From contig CM032661.1 of NCBI GenBank assembly GCA_019095985.1, positions 12,811,485 to 12,875,484 on the forward strand: a DNA stretch of 64,000 nt, in the 5' to 3' direction. Each line of letters begins with the position of its first letter. Positions within the stretch are counted from its first letter, which is position 1. Under the pieces are notes generated by a model. The model was not told where the DNA came from, did not search any database, and saw only the letters and a program-made list of their open reading frames with translations. The position numbers were made by a program, and so were the translations under genes. Below, piece by piece: positions 22,991-36,793 of the stretch. This stretch comes from Streblospio benedicti. Taxonomy: Eukaryota; Annelida; Polychaeta; Spionida; Spionidae.

Positions 22991-25900
22991 ATTATTTAAT
23001 GATCGTTCCCTAACCATTGTACTAGTAGTACTAGTAGTAATAACAAAGACCACGAAATAGAAATACTAAATATAAAATATTAAAAGGTGATAGAGCTAAG
23101 CCTAATTATCTATTCCGGAATATCAAATAGTCATCATGCTTAATACAGCTTTGACCACTCAATGCCAGTTCCTGTGAGACTAGGTCTAGATGGTTAGGAA
23201 AAAAGATGCTCAGTGCTCAATGAACTAATGTATTATCGCCCATATAATCAGTCCTAATAAACACAGTTGAGTTATCCATATGGACGCAGAAATCTATGTA
23301 AGACATTTATAATCTACATGTCTACCTGTTATAAATACGTTGTACAATCAAGAGATCTACATCTCTTAAAATCTAGTGTACTCTGTATAGTTGGAGGGTT
23401 TATTTTCATTTCTTTCCTCTTCCCTAAATATATATATTCATGCAAAGCTGAAGCAATAATGTGAACTAACGGTAAAATTCAGTTTACGTTATGAAAACCC
23501 GAATTTTGCAAGTTCTGTTTGCATTGTGTACCACTATTTGGCTATTCTACCATAGCAAACGGAATGAAAGCTGGTTATAAATTCCTGAGCAAAGGCATAG
23601 ATCTAAATGCGAGTGGGTTGAAATTACTTTTCTTTCCTCAATTCCCTGGGTAGTACCATACATTACTTGGTATATATATATTTTTTTCTATTATATATTT
23701 TTTGGCACAGGATGTAACTTTGCCGATGACATCGTCATCGATGTTCATGCTGTCGGACACCTGCCGATATTAGAATACACGGACCTTTTATGTTGCTTAC
23801 ATTCTGTGACAACCTAAATTATCACTGAACAAACATTGTACATCATAAATTCTATCCGTTTGCATCGATTTGAAAGTAAAAAAACTAATTATTCATCGAC
23901 GACGTGAAAAAGAAGCATTTTCCAGCACGCACCTTGCAAGCACCTGCAGTATTCAAACACAGATGTAAACAAAGTACACATTTTCGCAGGAAAACTTTTT
24001 TTTTTATTTCTTAGGAAATGTGATATGAAAAATCAATGAATGACAACGTCAAGCGTATGTATAGACCTTCAAATTGATACCAAACTTGCCATATATGGAA
24101 GAAAGTGTAGGCATGTACTGTCACTGCAGTATTTACAGTTGACGTTTGGTCAGCAAAATGTGTGTTTGGCCGGTTGTTAATCTTTTTCTATTACAGGTGG
24201 CCGGTAAAGTATACCAATTTTTTTATATACATACTAAATATGAACGAGGTTCACCCTATAGGGTTTTTCAGGATTTGGGGTTCACTTTTGCTACTTTTGG
24301 GGTGATCATAACGAAGACCAAAGTTCTCAGACTAATATTTAATTGATTTTATGCCATATTGCATAAGTATTTGGAATAGATGTTTAGATAAAGTTTGTGA
24401 GAATCTGTACATATAGAAAAAACACAGATCAAAGGAACAATGAGTATATAGTAACCCCGCAAAGAAGCAGCTATTTCGTGATCATTTGGCGCCCATTGAC
24501 GCCACGGTAAATTCACCCATTATCGCTGCTGCAAAAATGACACTATTATTGGCGACAATAGCGGATTCTCAGAACCCTGACCGCGGCGTGCTTTATTGGA
24601 AGAAATTTAATTGAAAGAAACAAATTTAACATTTTGGTGTTTTTTATTGGTGGTAAACAAGTTAAATAAAATTTACCATTTACTTTTCAATATCATACAG
24701 TTAAAAGACAACATATTTTACTGTACTTGTAACCTGTAACTTGTGGTCAAATCTCATGCATTTGCATGCCTATATAAAATGCCTAAAATAGATTACCAGT
24801 TATATATTCATAAATTACAGCATTAAGTCAGAAGACCAAATAAAACATGCCCACTAATACACGTATATTAAACGTATTTACGGTAGATGTCCTTAATACA
24901 AAACATCAATCTAGAGCACAATATTTAAATTTTGATATGCATGAATTTGAAATAAGAATTTGGCCAGCAAATTTCTCATACCATTTCATCAAGATACCCT
25001 GTACTTCAAATTTTGTGCAAGAATCAATGCACAATCAATAATTATTACTTTACATATAAAAGTAGACATCCATTCTTTAAAATAAATTAAAAATACTAGT
25101 ATGGCAGTTTTGCATTTATAATTTAAAGGAATACCAAGGAAAAAATTATTTTTCTAAGAGACCTCTGAAAGTTTGAAACACTTAAAAGTTACAAAAAAAA
25201 ATTCCCAAACATTTCAAAGTTTTTCTTGGAATTATTCAAAAACTATTATTCAAATACAGTTCAGAATGAAGTACTTGTGCAAATATCACAATAGGTTGAA
25301 AAGGGAGATCTGTTCACTTTTATCACAGGTTTTAAAAGTCAATATGTTAAAGTTATGTAAAAGACAATTTTGTCCCCAAAATGTAGATAGCACCAATCCA
25401 TTTGTTTTTCAAAATATCTAATTCAAGGGTGATTGACAACTTCCGACAAGTACCCGTCCTATTGTCCGAGATGGGTATTTGTGCTATCAGTATCTGGAAG
25501 TGTAAAATGTTTGTTACTTGTCATACGGAAGAGTATTCTCAGTCACTCCAAATTTAATACCAAATGCCTTTACACGGATTTGAACGTGTAAATCTTAGTT
25601 AGGACGGGTAGGTTTCTCAGGATACCCATCCTATGGACAAGTACGACTTTTCTTCTACTGATATGAATTAAACATTAGAGTTGAAAAATACATTATTCGG
25701 ACAGGCCTTCAGATTAACACTCCCAACCAATAAGATCACTGAACTATTATATAAAGAACACATAGTCCTATGAATGATAGTCATTCATTCACTCATTTTA
25801 CGTCAGATTACAATCCAGAAAATCTATTTTTATCTACATACCAAGTGAGCAAATATGTATGTTCATGGGGGGAAACTTTGTGGGTCTCTGACTGGTTGGT

Positions 25901-26176
25901 ATTGTTAATCTGAAGGTCTGTAAACTGACATTCAATCATGGCATTACTGACTAGATACATATATCAAATCTGACACAAAATCTAGAATAAACGATTAGAA
26001 TATAATTATCTATATATCTATTAATGTCAACAGTATATCAATCTACAATATCACAATTTACAGTTTAAATGCAGTTTTTAACATTATTAATCATAAATAT
26101 TGGTCATTCTTCGTTTGAAATAATCATGATTAGTCTTTACCAGTAAAAACACAATGAGCACTTTTTTCCTCCATGT
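22991..26176. other. Intergenic region, 5' flank of NERD1-like repeats to 3' end of MYLIP
   Basis: About 3.2 kb of AT-rich DNA with only short, unconvincing open frames. It must contain the MYLIP 3' UTR on its right side. I found no RNA gene or well-defined element. Confidence 0.5.
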
Positions 26177-29100
26177 TTACAATCTACATGCCACTATGCC
26201 GTCATCCCTTCCCGGTAGGGTGGGCATATAAATGGTGTGTCGTTCCTCTATATCATGTCTGCAGACAGGGCAAACTTCCAGTCTTTCGGCACACTCACTA
26301 CAGCAGACAACATGATGGCATGGTTTGAACACGATTGATAATGTGTTATCAGCACAAACGCAACAGAGAACAGCATCTTTCATTTGTTTTAACTGTTCTT
26401 TCACTGAATTACATTTTACACCACAGTTTGACTTTCCACAACTGGATCCCAATGAGTTGGGCACCGAGTCACAACTACTTGCAAGCTCACCATCACTGTC
26501 TGAAGTGTCTACTTCCATTGGAATAGGAGATGAATTTGCCTTGCTTGTCAGCTTAATCTTTTGATGACATTCAGCTTTATACAGCACTCTTCTGTAGTGA
26601 TCATACGCTTCTTGAGATGTGCGCTGAATGTCAAATGTGTACTTTTTACCAACTGAACTATTTTCATTGAAGAGAGACGCTAGTGTTCCTTTCAGATCAC
26701 GAGAAAATTGTGAGACTACGACATCCCTAACAGTTTCACATAGGTAGAACGAGTACATTTCTGTCATACATCGGTAAATGGCGTTAGCTGCTGTTTTGTT
26801 GTGAAGTCTGAAGTCCAGGGGGAAGTCTGAGCCGTCATCGTCAAAAATCAGAAGTCTAAAACTTCTACTGTAGCTTGTGATGCGATGAACTCGAGGGTAT
26901 GGATACCTATAAAAAAAGAAGAAAAAAAAAGAATGTCAGTTGTTATATAATACTACGGTTACATAAAGATAAACAACGGACCACGGCAAGAAAGTTCATT
27001 ACTATGAAATCAAAATATAAATTAACGGAAAAATAATTACAATGAATTTGGTTTGGTTAAGTAATAAGAACTACAATGTTTCTTATTTTTGAAATCACTA
27101 TCAATATTAAGCCATGTGATGGATGATAGTCGTGTGACTAAACACAACACTGATGCCCATTGATCAAGAACCAGAGGACCAAGTGATGTTAAAATAGATC
27201 TTTACACCACATGCTGATCAAGGATACAATATAATCCTGTACGTTGTATTTCAAGTGTTTTTGATCCGCGGAGATCAATGACTCAACGTGACACATATAT
27301 TATTATAATCATGTCAATCCATGGTCTGAACCAGACTTCAAATCACTATGTAAAGTAATTTATATTACTTCAATTTTGTTTTTGTCTGATGACAATCATT
27401 TGCTGAGTTTTGAAATCTTTTGCCTGTTAAATGTTTAAGCATGCCATCAGCACTGTTCAAATAAAAAAATAACTTTATTTTGATCATTCCAAGTAATTTC
27501 AAAATAACAATGATCAGTGATATCATTAAAATAATGAAATATGCAATTTTCTAGCTCTTTTCTAAATAGGTAGGATGAATACAATGGACACACTAGACAT
27601 ATCAACAGAAAGATATCAGCTTACAGGACAACACAAAACTTGTTTACATGAAATGGAGATTATTTGTCGCAATTTTGATAATAATGATAAGCTTTCTTAG
27701 TCCATATGCACTTATAGATTTCACTTACATTATTTTTGCCTTCCACTTTGCATTATAAATAGTGATTCCTTCGGGACCAACTCCGACATTATGCTCTGAG
27801 GATGATTTTTGACCCCCGTCTGATCCATATATTAGGGAAGCAGTTGACGACTCCAAAAACACCTATAACAAATTAATAATATAATTATGTGTTTCAAAGT
27901 GCTATATAGAAACAATATAAAAAAAAACGCATAAAAAAACATTATCAGTAAATTATTTTCATACAAAAGAGAACAAATTCTTTATTTTCATTAAACGTTC
28001 TTTCAATATATTTCAACTTTGAAGAAAATGAGTATCACATAGATTTACAAGTACCTGGAAAAATTCAACTCCATAACATTCCATTTCTGAAGCTTTTTGT
28101 AGCATGGAATATTTCGCTGAAGATTCTTGTATTCCCGCGAATTGTTTGTGAGCTTCTGAGATGGACGAGATCAGATCTGTGGAGTCTTTCATGCTGAAAT
28201 CGAATAAAGACGGTATGACACAATTATATTTGAATTATACAAAAAATGTAAAAGACCATGCACTTGAAATTTCTGCCAACAGAGGCTACGATGTCTACAT
28301 TGAAAATAGTTTAACAAATATTTTCGCAAGGCATTTAAATGCGAAATAGTCATATTGTCTCTTGCTTATAAGATACATCAGTACACGTGCACTAACAAAT
28401 TCCATCTCTATCAAAATGCCCTTCACTTCTTTACTATGTCGCATAGACATGATAAGAAATAAACAGAGATAATGCTATATAAGCACAACAAATCGAATGT
28501 AAAACGACTAATGCTCCCGGGACTAATGATAATCTAGTAAAATATATATTTCAAAGGTACTAGATTCATAATACTATAATACAAACAAAATGTTCAAAAT
28601 ACAAATTTGTATTGAATCACAAAGCAATGTTTCTGGTACATTTACAAACTCTGGAAAGAACCTCCCCCACATTAAAGGAAATAAGGCCATGGGCATTTGA
28701 TTGCTCGTCTACAGTATAAAAATTATTATATTTGCACCCATTTCATGTATGTGTTATTTTTTACGCAAGTTGAAATCCTCTATACCTTTGCGGCAACAAC
28801 GCCTGGTACACGGCGGCCATGTTTTCGCCGTCTCGCTGGTCCCCGGTTTCGGCCTGCGCGATGGCAGCGGCAAGGGTCGCGACCTGCGACTGGGTGATGA
28901 GACCGAGGTCGCCATCGGCCAGCGCCTGCTTGATGTGCAGGTAAAACTGCTGCCTGCAACAAGCAAGAAACAACACAAACATGTAGAGAGCATAATTGAA
29001 AGCTTTTGGAACCAAAGAAAAAAGCCTAACAATTGACTTTCAATAACCTTTAGTCAGTGTCGCCAACGGCAAAAGAAACCTCAGTTTGCTGCATATCACT

Positions 29101-32100
29101 GTGTAAAAATTGGCGGCCACGATCAAAATCCACATTCATCTGTTTTTGCTCATGAACAAAGGTTTTTTTTCATGGAGGGAAGAATGATCAGCATTTGGAT
29201 TCATCAAACAATTTACAGCGTAAATAAGGATACCTAGATGCTGGAAGTTAGTTTTGAAGGAGACCACCTGTCCTCCCTTAGGCAAAAGTTCTAGTGGCAC
29301 TTTGCAGGTTTTCTCACCAAAACATTAGTTTTACACTATGTATTGACGAAACAAATATTGTATAAGAACAACGTAGGAATGCATGTGGGCTTTTAGGTTG
29401 ACTAATAGGATGTAGATTCTATTTATGGCAATGAGACAGGCAGCTATTATAGATCATGATCTATATTCAGTTATTATCCTCTTTTGATGTAGGAATCAGC
29501 GGATATGACAGATGTGAGCTTGTATGCTATCTAACAGTCACGTGACGAAGATTATGCAACACTATAAGTAAATGTAAATAAAAGAAAATAACATTTGTAA
29601 AGATTAGATGAAAAAAAAAATATACCGAAATGTTAATCAAAGAAATTACATTTGTAATCAAAATAATCAATGCATAGTGTATTTTCATTCAATAAAGAAA
29701 AAATAAGAACATTTTCTTTTGATGCGGATTTAAAGACTTGATATCCAAGGTTTTAAAAAAAATGGGCGTGATACAAAACCTGATAGTGAACATATGGATG
29801 ATGACATCATCGGTTTTGTCAATTCAATTATTTAGCACATGATATTAAATTGCTCCTGTCAAAACAATGAACGGTTTGTCATGTGGTCTAGACATGTAAG
29901 CGTCATTCAGATCAAGGACTGACCACTATTATTATAAGTGATGACCGCTGTATGCTGCAACAAAATGGACCAAACTGAATCTTGCCTGCGCACATGAAGC
30001 TATTGCCAAACAAACAGTAAAGCATGCAATCCTGATATAAAACAGGAAATGTAAATTTCTCTAATTATTTCAATGTCCTTGTGATTGTATGACTGTAAAT
30101 TTAGAGGACAAAGCGCATTTGAATGTCTATATCCTAATCTGAATCACCAAGAACAATGTAGATGATTTAGTTCATATATATTTTGTGGTTTATACAAATG
30201 ATCATGATTTATGCATGGGACTACCCCACCACTACTTGAGAGTGATAAATTGTCAATGGGCTTTTACATGAATGCATTATTACATTGGAATTTCAGCTGT
30301 AGAATTTCATTGGTCTAGATTTTTATACGATCAAATGTAGGTGGGTCTTGACATGGGGCTGGACATTTGGATTGCTATCTATGGTTAAACTAATATAATA
30401 TATATATACATATACCATATAGATAATATATGAACACTCGGTGGCACAGCGGAATGTACTTTCCTACGATTTGTGCCGAGTTCTTGTGTCCTTAGACAAG
30501 ATATTTGTAAACTGTACCACTTAAAAACCCAGTACAGAAACTGGTTAAATATAAGGCTGATAAGAAACTTGGATCGAATTCAAATCTCATTTATCAATCT
30601 CCACAAAGTTTCAATGTTTTAAATAGAACATCCTGCTATAAATCTCAAATTGCTTTATAAATGTTCGATAATTGTGCATGAACTTCACCCCAGTTCTGTG
30701 GCAATATAATGTAATAATGCTAGGGAACAGAACTAAAGTGATGTGCTCCTAGTTTTGCTGGGTGATGAACTTATATTTGAACAATGATTAGGGCTTTGAA
30801 GGGCTACACAACAGACAAAGGTGTACATCATTATGACCACTCACCCGCAAATCCTGGGATTTCATGGGTTTTGAATGCCAAGAGGCTCACAGAGATGGCA
30901 AAAACCCCATGAAAATTATAATTATAGGTTTAAAAAAAGGTGGCTGGGGTTGGGGCCCCCAATCCAAACTCTGTCCATGATCACTAAAAGAAGTATACAC
31001 ATCTTTACAAATTAGTTCTAGTAAAGCATGAAAGGATCGAGACTGGGAAAAAAACACAACACACGCCTAAAATCATACAGACAATACAGACATTGCTTAT
31101 TACAACAACCAGACGTAGGTAGTCTGGCTACTAATCAATTCATTGCAGAGGAACGTGCAGAAGAATGTTTATTCTTCGTAACGAACAAGTAATCTAACAG
31201 AAAAGCTCTTAGTTTGTAAAAGAACTAACACATTACATTGGACATCACTGTTTCCAGATAGTACCCTTCACATGTTCACTTATGATATTTCAAGGCCTGA
31301 GGCAAGGCAAGTTTTATTCAATGCCATAAACGTCGATAAAACGGATTAAGTGCAAATGTACCGAAGCAGATAGCGATCAAGAGTACATAAATATAACTTT
31401 GACAAAGGAACTGGGAAATTGGTTTAGAAATACACAAAGATGGCAAATATCTATATTTTAACCCTAATATGAATGTGGAAGTTGATTTACCCAAAAGCAG
31501 AAATGTTGTTCTCAACACAAATTGATTAATACATTGAATATTACATTGTCAAACTTGCTGATAAATAGAACAATATCTCATCGTAACAGCAACAAATTCG
31601 TACACAATGTGTACATCAATATATATGCACAACACGACTTGGACAATAATAAATGTGAGAATGCTAATGACACTTATTTTGGCTGCAAGATACGGTAATC
31701 GTGCCAATAATAACAACTATGATATGTGCAAATGCAATTGTCCTTATTGATTAACCTGGCAATGTTGAAAAACTACCTGCACACTTGTCTGGCGTAATAA
31801 CAGTAATTTGGTGATTATTGACCCGTATGTTTTGTGCTAATCACATTGTGATTGACTATCTGCCAAAATAATAGTGGAATGGTTATCTTATTAGAATTTA
31901 TATTGTATACTTTTGGATATAAATTGCTGCAAACAGTTACTATTTTAACCACAAATTAAGTATTGTAATGAAAATAAAGATTGAAAATCCCCCTACTTGT
32001 CTGAGGTTCTGAACCGAGTATATTAGTGAGCTATGCGTCATAATCGAGTAAACACAATGAGAATTTGGGCTCAATTTTTCAGAAATTAGGGTGTCCTGTT

Positions 32101-33797
32101 GCAGAACCAATTAAAGAGTATAGAGCATGCATTGATGATGAATACACCATGGATTATGTATTATTTTTTGTTGATTTTCTTTTGATAAGATTTTCAATTT
32201 TGTGAGACCCTTTTTGGTTGTATTCATGATGGCTTACGAGTAACATTAGTTCATACACAACTACAACTGTACATACAAATTAGACTAAATTGCTGGGCAT
32301 ATTACTTACAGTGTTGTCGCTTGTAAGATGCGATGAGGTGGTACGAAAAACTTCACTCTCAGTCGCAGGCGATGAGGACCATTTCCAGTCAGCTGTTGAT
32401 CTAAGGGGTTCCGTAAATTCAACCACGTAGAGGATGAATCTTTCTGGGGTGCATATTGAAGCCCAAAGTAGTCTGATTCGATGATGTCCAAATGGTCAAG
32501 CACCTGTAATACATTTCAAATTGATGTGTTATTCTTATATTTACAATGATACTGATGTCCCCCACCCTCTTTGTTGGTACATGTAAAATATAAGGTCTTG
32601 TAAGAACGATTACAATCAATACAATTGTAATACGTATAATGCATATTTTTATCAATCATAAATAGTAATATGATCATTCTAGAATATCAATTTCTGAGAA
32701 AGTGTTCAATCACGAGTAGCTAGTAATGTGTATAATTGTGTATCTTGATATATTCAGGCCTGAGAGGATGTGATAGCAATCTAAGTCAATGGTTTCAAAA
32801 ATTGTTTGTTGTGCGTTTCAATAATCATTAAGCTCCTTGAAAGAAAGTTTCGTTAGCTATTGCCACATTGCATGAAAATGCATGAAATTGTTTATGTTTA
32901 TCTACAATGAGTGTGTAGAAATTTGAATGACCATTATATTCAGAAACATCACTGAAAAAAGGTGAAATAGACGACTTGGGCATTCTGTTTAACAAACTTA
33001 TATGCATTTTCCTTGTTCCCTATATCAGTCTACACATTTCAAACTTAGTAATTCTTTTTCTCCAACTTGAACATGATTACTTCATCTCGGGTACTTTCCA
33101 TGAGTCATCTTTCAGTCAATGCAAGAATTGCTGATCAAAGTCTATGTTCTTTCATAGACTTTACTTTGTGGTTTTCTCAACCTTGTGCAATACATGGGTC
33201 ATACATTTCAGAGACAGATGAAAAATCATAATAAATGAAAGCAATCAAATTATTCTCACGACTCTCATAATCCTGCACTAAAACTTTGTATTGTAGGTTG
33301 TTGAAATCAATATATTCATGTACTACAATATTTATTATTGCGTATCAATTCGAGAAGCTATATCATAAACATAAAGATACAAAGAATCTGCAAAATATAG
33401 GTGGATAACTTTTTGAGCAATAAACTCAAGTGATCAATGCAATACATAATAAACTCAGAAACTCTGTCAATGATTGATCAATATACAGTGCACAGTGTAC
33501 TTAGACCTAGTGCACATGTACTAAAGCTTAGTTCACGAGTATCCATTTCGCAACTGGAATCATCTATATATTGAGCAAACGCTTCTTATTTAAGCTAAAT
33601 CGTATCAATTATCGTACTGAACATTTATCACATACAATTTATATCATATATATTAAGCGACCGACCAAAATAACACCGTAAAAGAATCCTATTAGCATGC
33701 ATAAAATTACCTTTTGTAAACAATCTTGTGCGTCGGCTTTGGGATCTGCGTACACTTCCATAACCATGGAATTTGGTAAATTCACTAAACACCACAT
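26177..33797 (-). CDS. MYLIP: MYLIP/IDOL: FERM-domain RING E3 ubiquitin ligase, complete, 6 exons
   Basis: Exons on the minus strand: 33797-33711 ([16 protein letters not shown]...), 32503-32310, 28953-28765, 28193-28055, 27862-27729 and 26906-26177 (stop). Phases agree throughout and give 490 aa, against 445 in human. FERM F1 contains [10 protein letters not shown] and the strand [11 protein letters not shown]2 contains [17 protein letters not shown]3 contains [11 protein letters not shown] and [11 protein letters not shown]. The C-terminal C3HC4 RING runs [10 protein letters not shown] ... [20 protein letters not shown] and ends in IYMPTLPG. Mammalian MYLIP binds myosin regulatory light chain and ubiquitinates LDL-receptor family tails. 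A Ser/Asp-rich linker before the RING (with [11 protein letters not shown]) is longer than I recall in vertebrates. Exon 3 is GC-rich compared with the AT-rich flanks. Confidence 0.95.
30432..30590 (+). mobile_element. SINE remnant in a MYLIP intron
   Basis: CGGTGGCACAGCGGAATGT resembles a tRNA-derived A-box region. It is followed by TGTCCTTAGACAAGATATTT, a degraded form of the TCCTTGGGCAAGACACTT motif common in animal SINEs. I see no clear tail. Confidence 0.45.
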
Positions 33798-33959
33798 GGT
33801 TCTTGTTATCCCTATCATCGTCTAAAGTAACTGTTGAACATAAGCATAACAAATTAGATGTCTGTCTGTTGGATGCAGTTTGTAAAATGCCGTTTTTGCA
33901 AAGAGCCTTTTGCTTACTCTCCTTCCTGCTTCTTTGTATGTCAAACGAGTCAAAAACCT

Positions 33960-34053
33960 TTACGTCACACGTGGACGTAATCATCGACCAATCAGAGTGA
34001 ACTATATGACCTCTTGCCCTTCTAATCGGCCAATCATGTGCGTATGGGCGTGG
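33960..34053. promoter_or_regulatory. Probable MYLIP proximal promoter elements
   Basis: Upstream of the MYLIP start codon lie a 21-bp near-palindrome (33960-33980) made of TTACGTC and GACGTAA half-sites around an E-box CACGTG (33968-33973), two CCAAT boxes (33988-33992 and 34030-34034) and a GGGCGTGG GC/KLF box (34046-34053). The clustering within 95 bp, 160-260 bp upstream of the ATG, suggests a core promoter. The factors are inferred from consensus only. Confidence 0.5.
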
Positions 34054-34268
34054 TTTACTGCCAAATATAAACAAGGCCATGTGCAAACAATGACAGTTCA
34101 TAACAGTTCACTGTCTACATTCACATAAACTAGACTAATTAATGCAGGTCATTATCCATCTACAGCATAATTATGTGTATAAAATTTTCAAAAATATACA
34201 TATGTTACTCTGATAATGAGTAGATTTGCCAAATATATCTTCAGTTATTACTGTCTAATGGTCAGTAG

Positions 34269-34396
34269 CATAGGCAGATCCAGGGGGCACGCGCCCCCCA
34301 CACCCCTTTTCCCACCAAAATACTTCATTTTCATAGGGTCTTTCATGAAATCCCGTAAGTGCGCCCCCCTATTCCGAAAACCTGGATCTGCCTATG
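34269..34396. mobile_element. Short MITE (128 bp) with inverted ends
   Basis: The ends CATAGGCAGATCCAGG and its reverse complement CCTGGATCTGCCTATG bound a GC-rich core with GCGCCCCCC on both sides. The direct repeat AGTAG flanks the element on both sides (34264-34268 and 34397-34401). It is non-coding. Confidence 0.7.
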
Positions 34397-34417
34397 AGTA
34401 GTATAACAATATCTTTT

Positions 34418-34470
34418 CTGATATATATAATATATATAAAATAATAAAATAAAATAATAAAAATATCTTT
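34418..34470. repeat. AT simple repeat
   Basis: (TA)n / (AAAATAAT)n low-complexity tract next to the short MITE. Confidence 0.7.
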
Positions 34471-34654
34471 TCTAGTGGCAAATGTTACCTTATTATATTC
34501 AATATTCAATTTCAAATATCTGTGCTTCAAACTGTAGGAAACAGCTATTAATAAAATGAAACTATCATATAATATTTACTCATGGATATAAAGTAAAAAG
34601 ATTAAATCTCTACTGATGAAGATTTATACTTGCTGTCATAATAATTGAATGAAA

Positions 34655-34815
34655 GGCCCCATTTCTCATGTACTAGTACATTGCACACAAGAAACAAACT
34701 CCTAGTAGTAATGAACTGGTCGTTACCCTTTATTCAAACTTTTTCTCATGTACATTGCGCACAAGAAACAAACTGCCCGTAATAATGAACTGGTCATTAC
34801 CCTTTATTCCAAGCT
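34655..34815. repeat. Tandem duplication of a ~75-bp unit
   Basis: Two adjacent copies share TCTCATGTAC...CATTG, ACACAAGAAACAAACT, TAATGAACTGGTC and TTACCCTTTATTC, with a few substitutions. It is non-coding. Confidence 0.75.
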
Positions 34816-35215
34816 TGTTTTTATGGTAAAAATATGTGATAGTATTGCAAAGAAAGACTACAATAAGTCAGACCAATTCAAAATTAGTGGAAAAATTTGT
34901 CGGTGTATTTTAGTTTTGCAAATTGGGACAGACCCTAATTTGATGTTGAGTTAGAAGGGTTTGGTATTACATACCAATACATGAAGACAGTTCAGTACCC
35001 TCTGAAGGGTTGTTGACCACACAACAGTGCATGAATGACTCATAATTAATTCATATGAAATAAGATATAGGAGTAAATAATTACATTCAAACAAAATTTA
35101 TTCATAATTTCCAAGATTCATTACTACTACAAATACATGTATATATCAAACACATGCTACAGATAAATACATCACTAGATAGCTTAAATTTTCAAACTAA
35201 TGTGCTGACAGCAAG

Positions 35216-35627
35216 TTCATGGAGTAATATTTTTTCCGTTTGAACACTTGTTCCACCAATAGCACTGTTCAGTCATACACACAATTCCTAAATATTACGT
35301 GAACTCCCCATTGTAGAGGTCACCAAATTTCACATCATATGTAAAATTCACAGATTCTATGTATGGTTTTGGAGATTGGTGCTCTACTTGAAAATGGCAT
35401 TTTCAACAAGCCTAAATTCATGGAGTAATATTTTTTCCATTTGAACACTTGTTCCACCAATCGCACTGTTCAGTCATACACACAATTCCTAAATATTACG
35501 TGAACTCCCCATTCCTGAAGAATATCAAATACCAAATTTCACATCATACGTAAAATTCACAGATTCTATGTATGGTTTTGGAGATTGGTGCTCTACTTGA
35601 AAATGGCATTTTCAACAAGCCTAAATT
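35216..35627. repeat. Two ~200-bp tandem copies inside the inverted-repeat element
   Basis: Copies 35216-35416 and 35417-35627 both begin TTCATGGAGTAATATTTTTT and end ACAAGCCTAAATT. They differ by a few bases and about 10 bp of indel. The duplication is younger than the element. Confidence 0.85.
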
Positions 35628-35839
35628 GAAGATTAGGTACGAATGTTGGAACAGCAGCATTTAATGGCTAGTCACTTAAGTGATACAGCGATGTGTGTGC
35701 AAATCAAAAATATAAACTACCAATGTATTTTTCCCAAATTTGCTTGTGGATACAATTATATTCTTCTCTCTGTCTCTTCTATGGCAAGCAAGTTCCTACC
35801 CACTATATTGACATAGCTGAAGACACATCTTCCATTTGA

Positions 35840-35905
35840 CTATATCAAGTGGCCCAGACGGGAATCGAACTCACGACCCCTAGGTTGTGAGACCGGAATG
35901 ATACC
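35840..35905 (-). mobile_element. SINE fragment (B-box region)
   Basis: The minus strand reads CGTGAGTTCGATTCCCGTC, a tRNA-like B box, preceded by TCTCACAACCTAGGGG. There is no intact acceptor stem or anticodon arm, so this is a SINE remnant, not a tRNA gene. Confidence 0.5.
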
Positions 35906-36793
35906 ATCATCCCAAGCAATATAAACAAACTTTGCTGTTTAAATTTGTGGATCCCCAAATTAGGAATGTTTATAACATGTCTCTCAGACAAGGAAAAAAT
36001 GTCATTTTCATGTAAGTGTACACGATAATTTAGGGTCTATACCATTCAGAATAACAAAAATTGCAATGTAGATCTGGGGGAAAAAGCATTTCAATCCTAT
36101 AATTTCTATTTTTTATTTTCATTACTATTTTCTTATGATAGAAAATGTTACTCCATGAACTTGCTGTCAGCACATTAATACTGAATTCCAGTAACCCAAT
36201 TCTCAAGATATTGCATTGTATTTATATTAATTTAATCGTTTACATTCCTAAATATTCATTGGTACATTGTGCTGCACAAAATCTAAAATCTGTTACATTC
36301 TTGTCTGAAATATCTTATACAATATTACTTTTTGTGTAAGAATTTAGAATGTTGAATAAATTTTCTTCTTGATAACCTGGGTCATAAAAATAGTAAAAAG
36401 ACAAAATGCTACTAATAACTTCATATAAAATATGTAAACTAAGTTGAAAGTTTGTAAGAATATCAATGTAATATACAGACACACATACAAACACACTAAT
36501 GAAATAACAAACGAGATTCAAATAAGTTTAGCCAATCATTACATAACTCAGAAACTTTCACTCCATATTAATTAACTAAGAATATGAACACAACCCATAG
36601 AACCACAAGTTGATAGATAATAATACAAGTGAAATATTATTTGTATTTATTGAAGTATTTACACTGTCCTCCACCTCTCCCAGCTGACCTGGAGTGTGAA
36701 TCCCCAAGGCTTTTCTTGGACCTGCAAAACAAATCATATAAATGCAAGTGTGAAAGTTTAAAACACAAAATATTTGATCCATAGACCAGGTGA

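Larger units (their letters stand above)
35198..36177. mobile_element. Non-autonomous element with perfect 30-bp terminal inverted repeats
   Basis: The left end (35198-35227, starting TAATGTGCTGACAGC) and the right end (36148-36177) are perfect reverse complements over 30 bp. Inside are a ~200-bp tandem duplication and a tRNA-like B-box fragment. No transposase is present. Superfamily is undetermined; the flanks show no obvious target duplication. Confidence 0.75.

Noticed and set aside
28697-29036. Plus-strand and alternate-frame ORFs over the GC-rich block
   Set aside because: Shadows of MYLIP exon 3; the correct frame reads [16 protein letters not shown].
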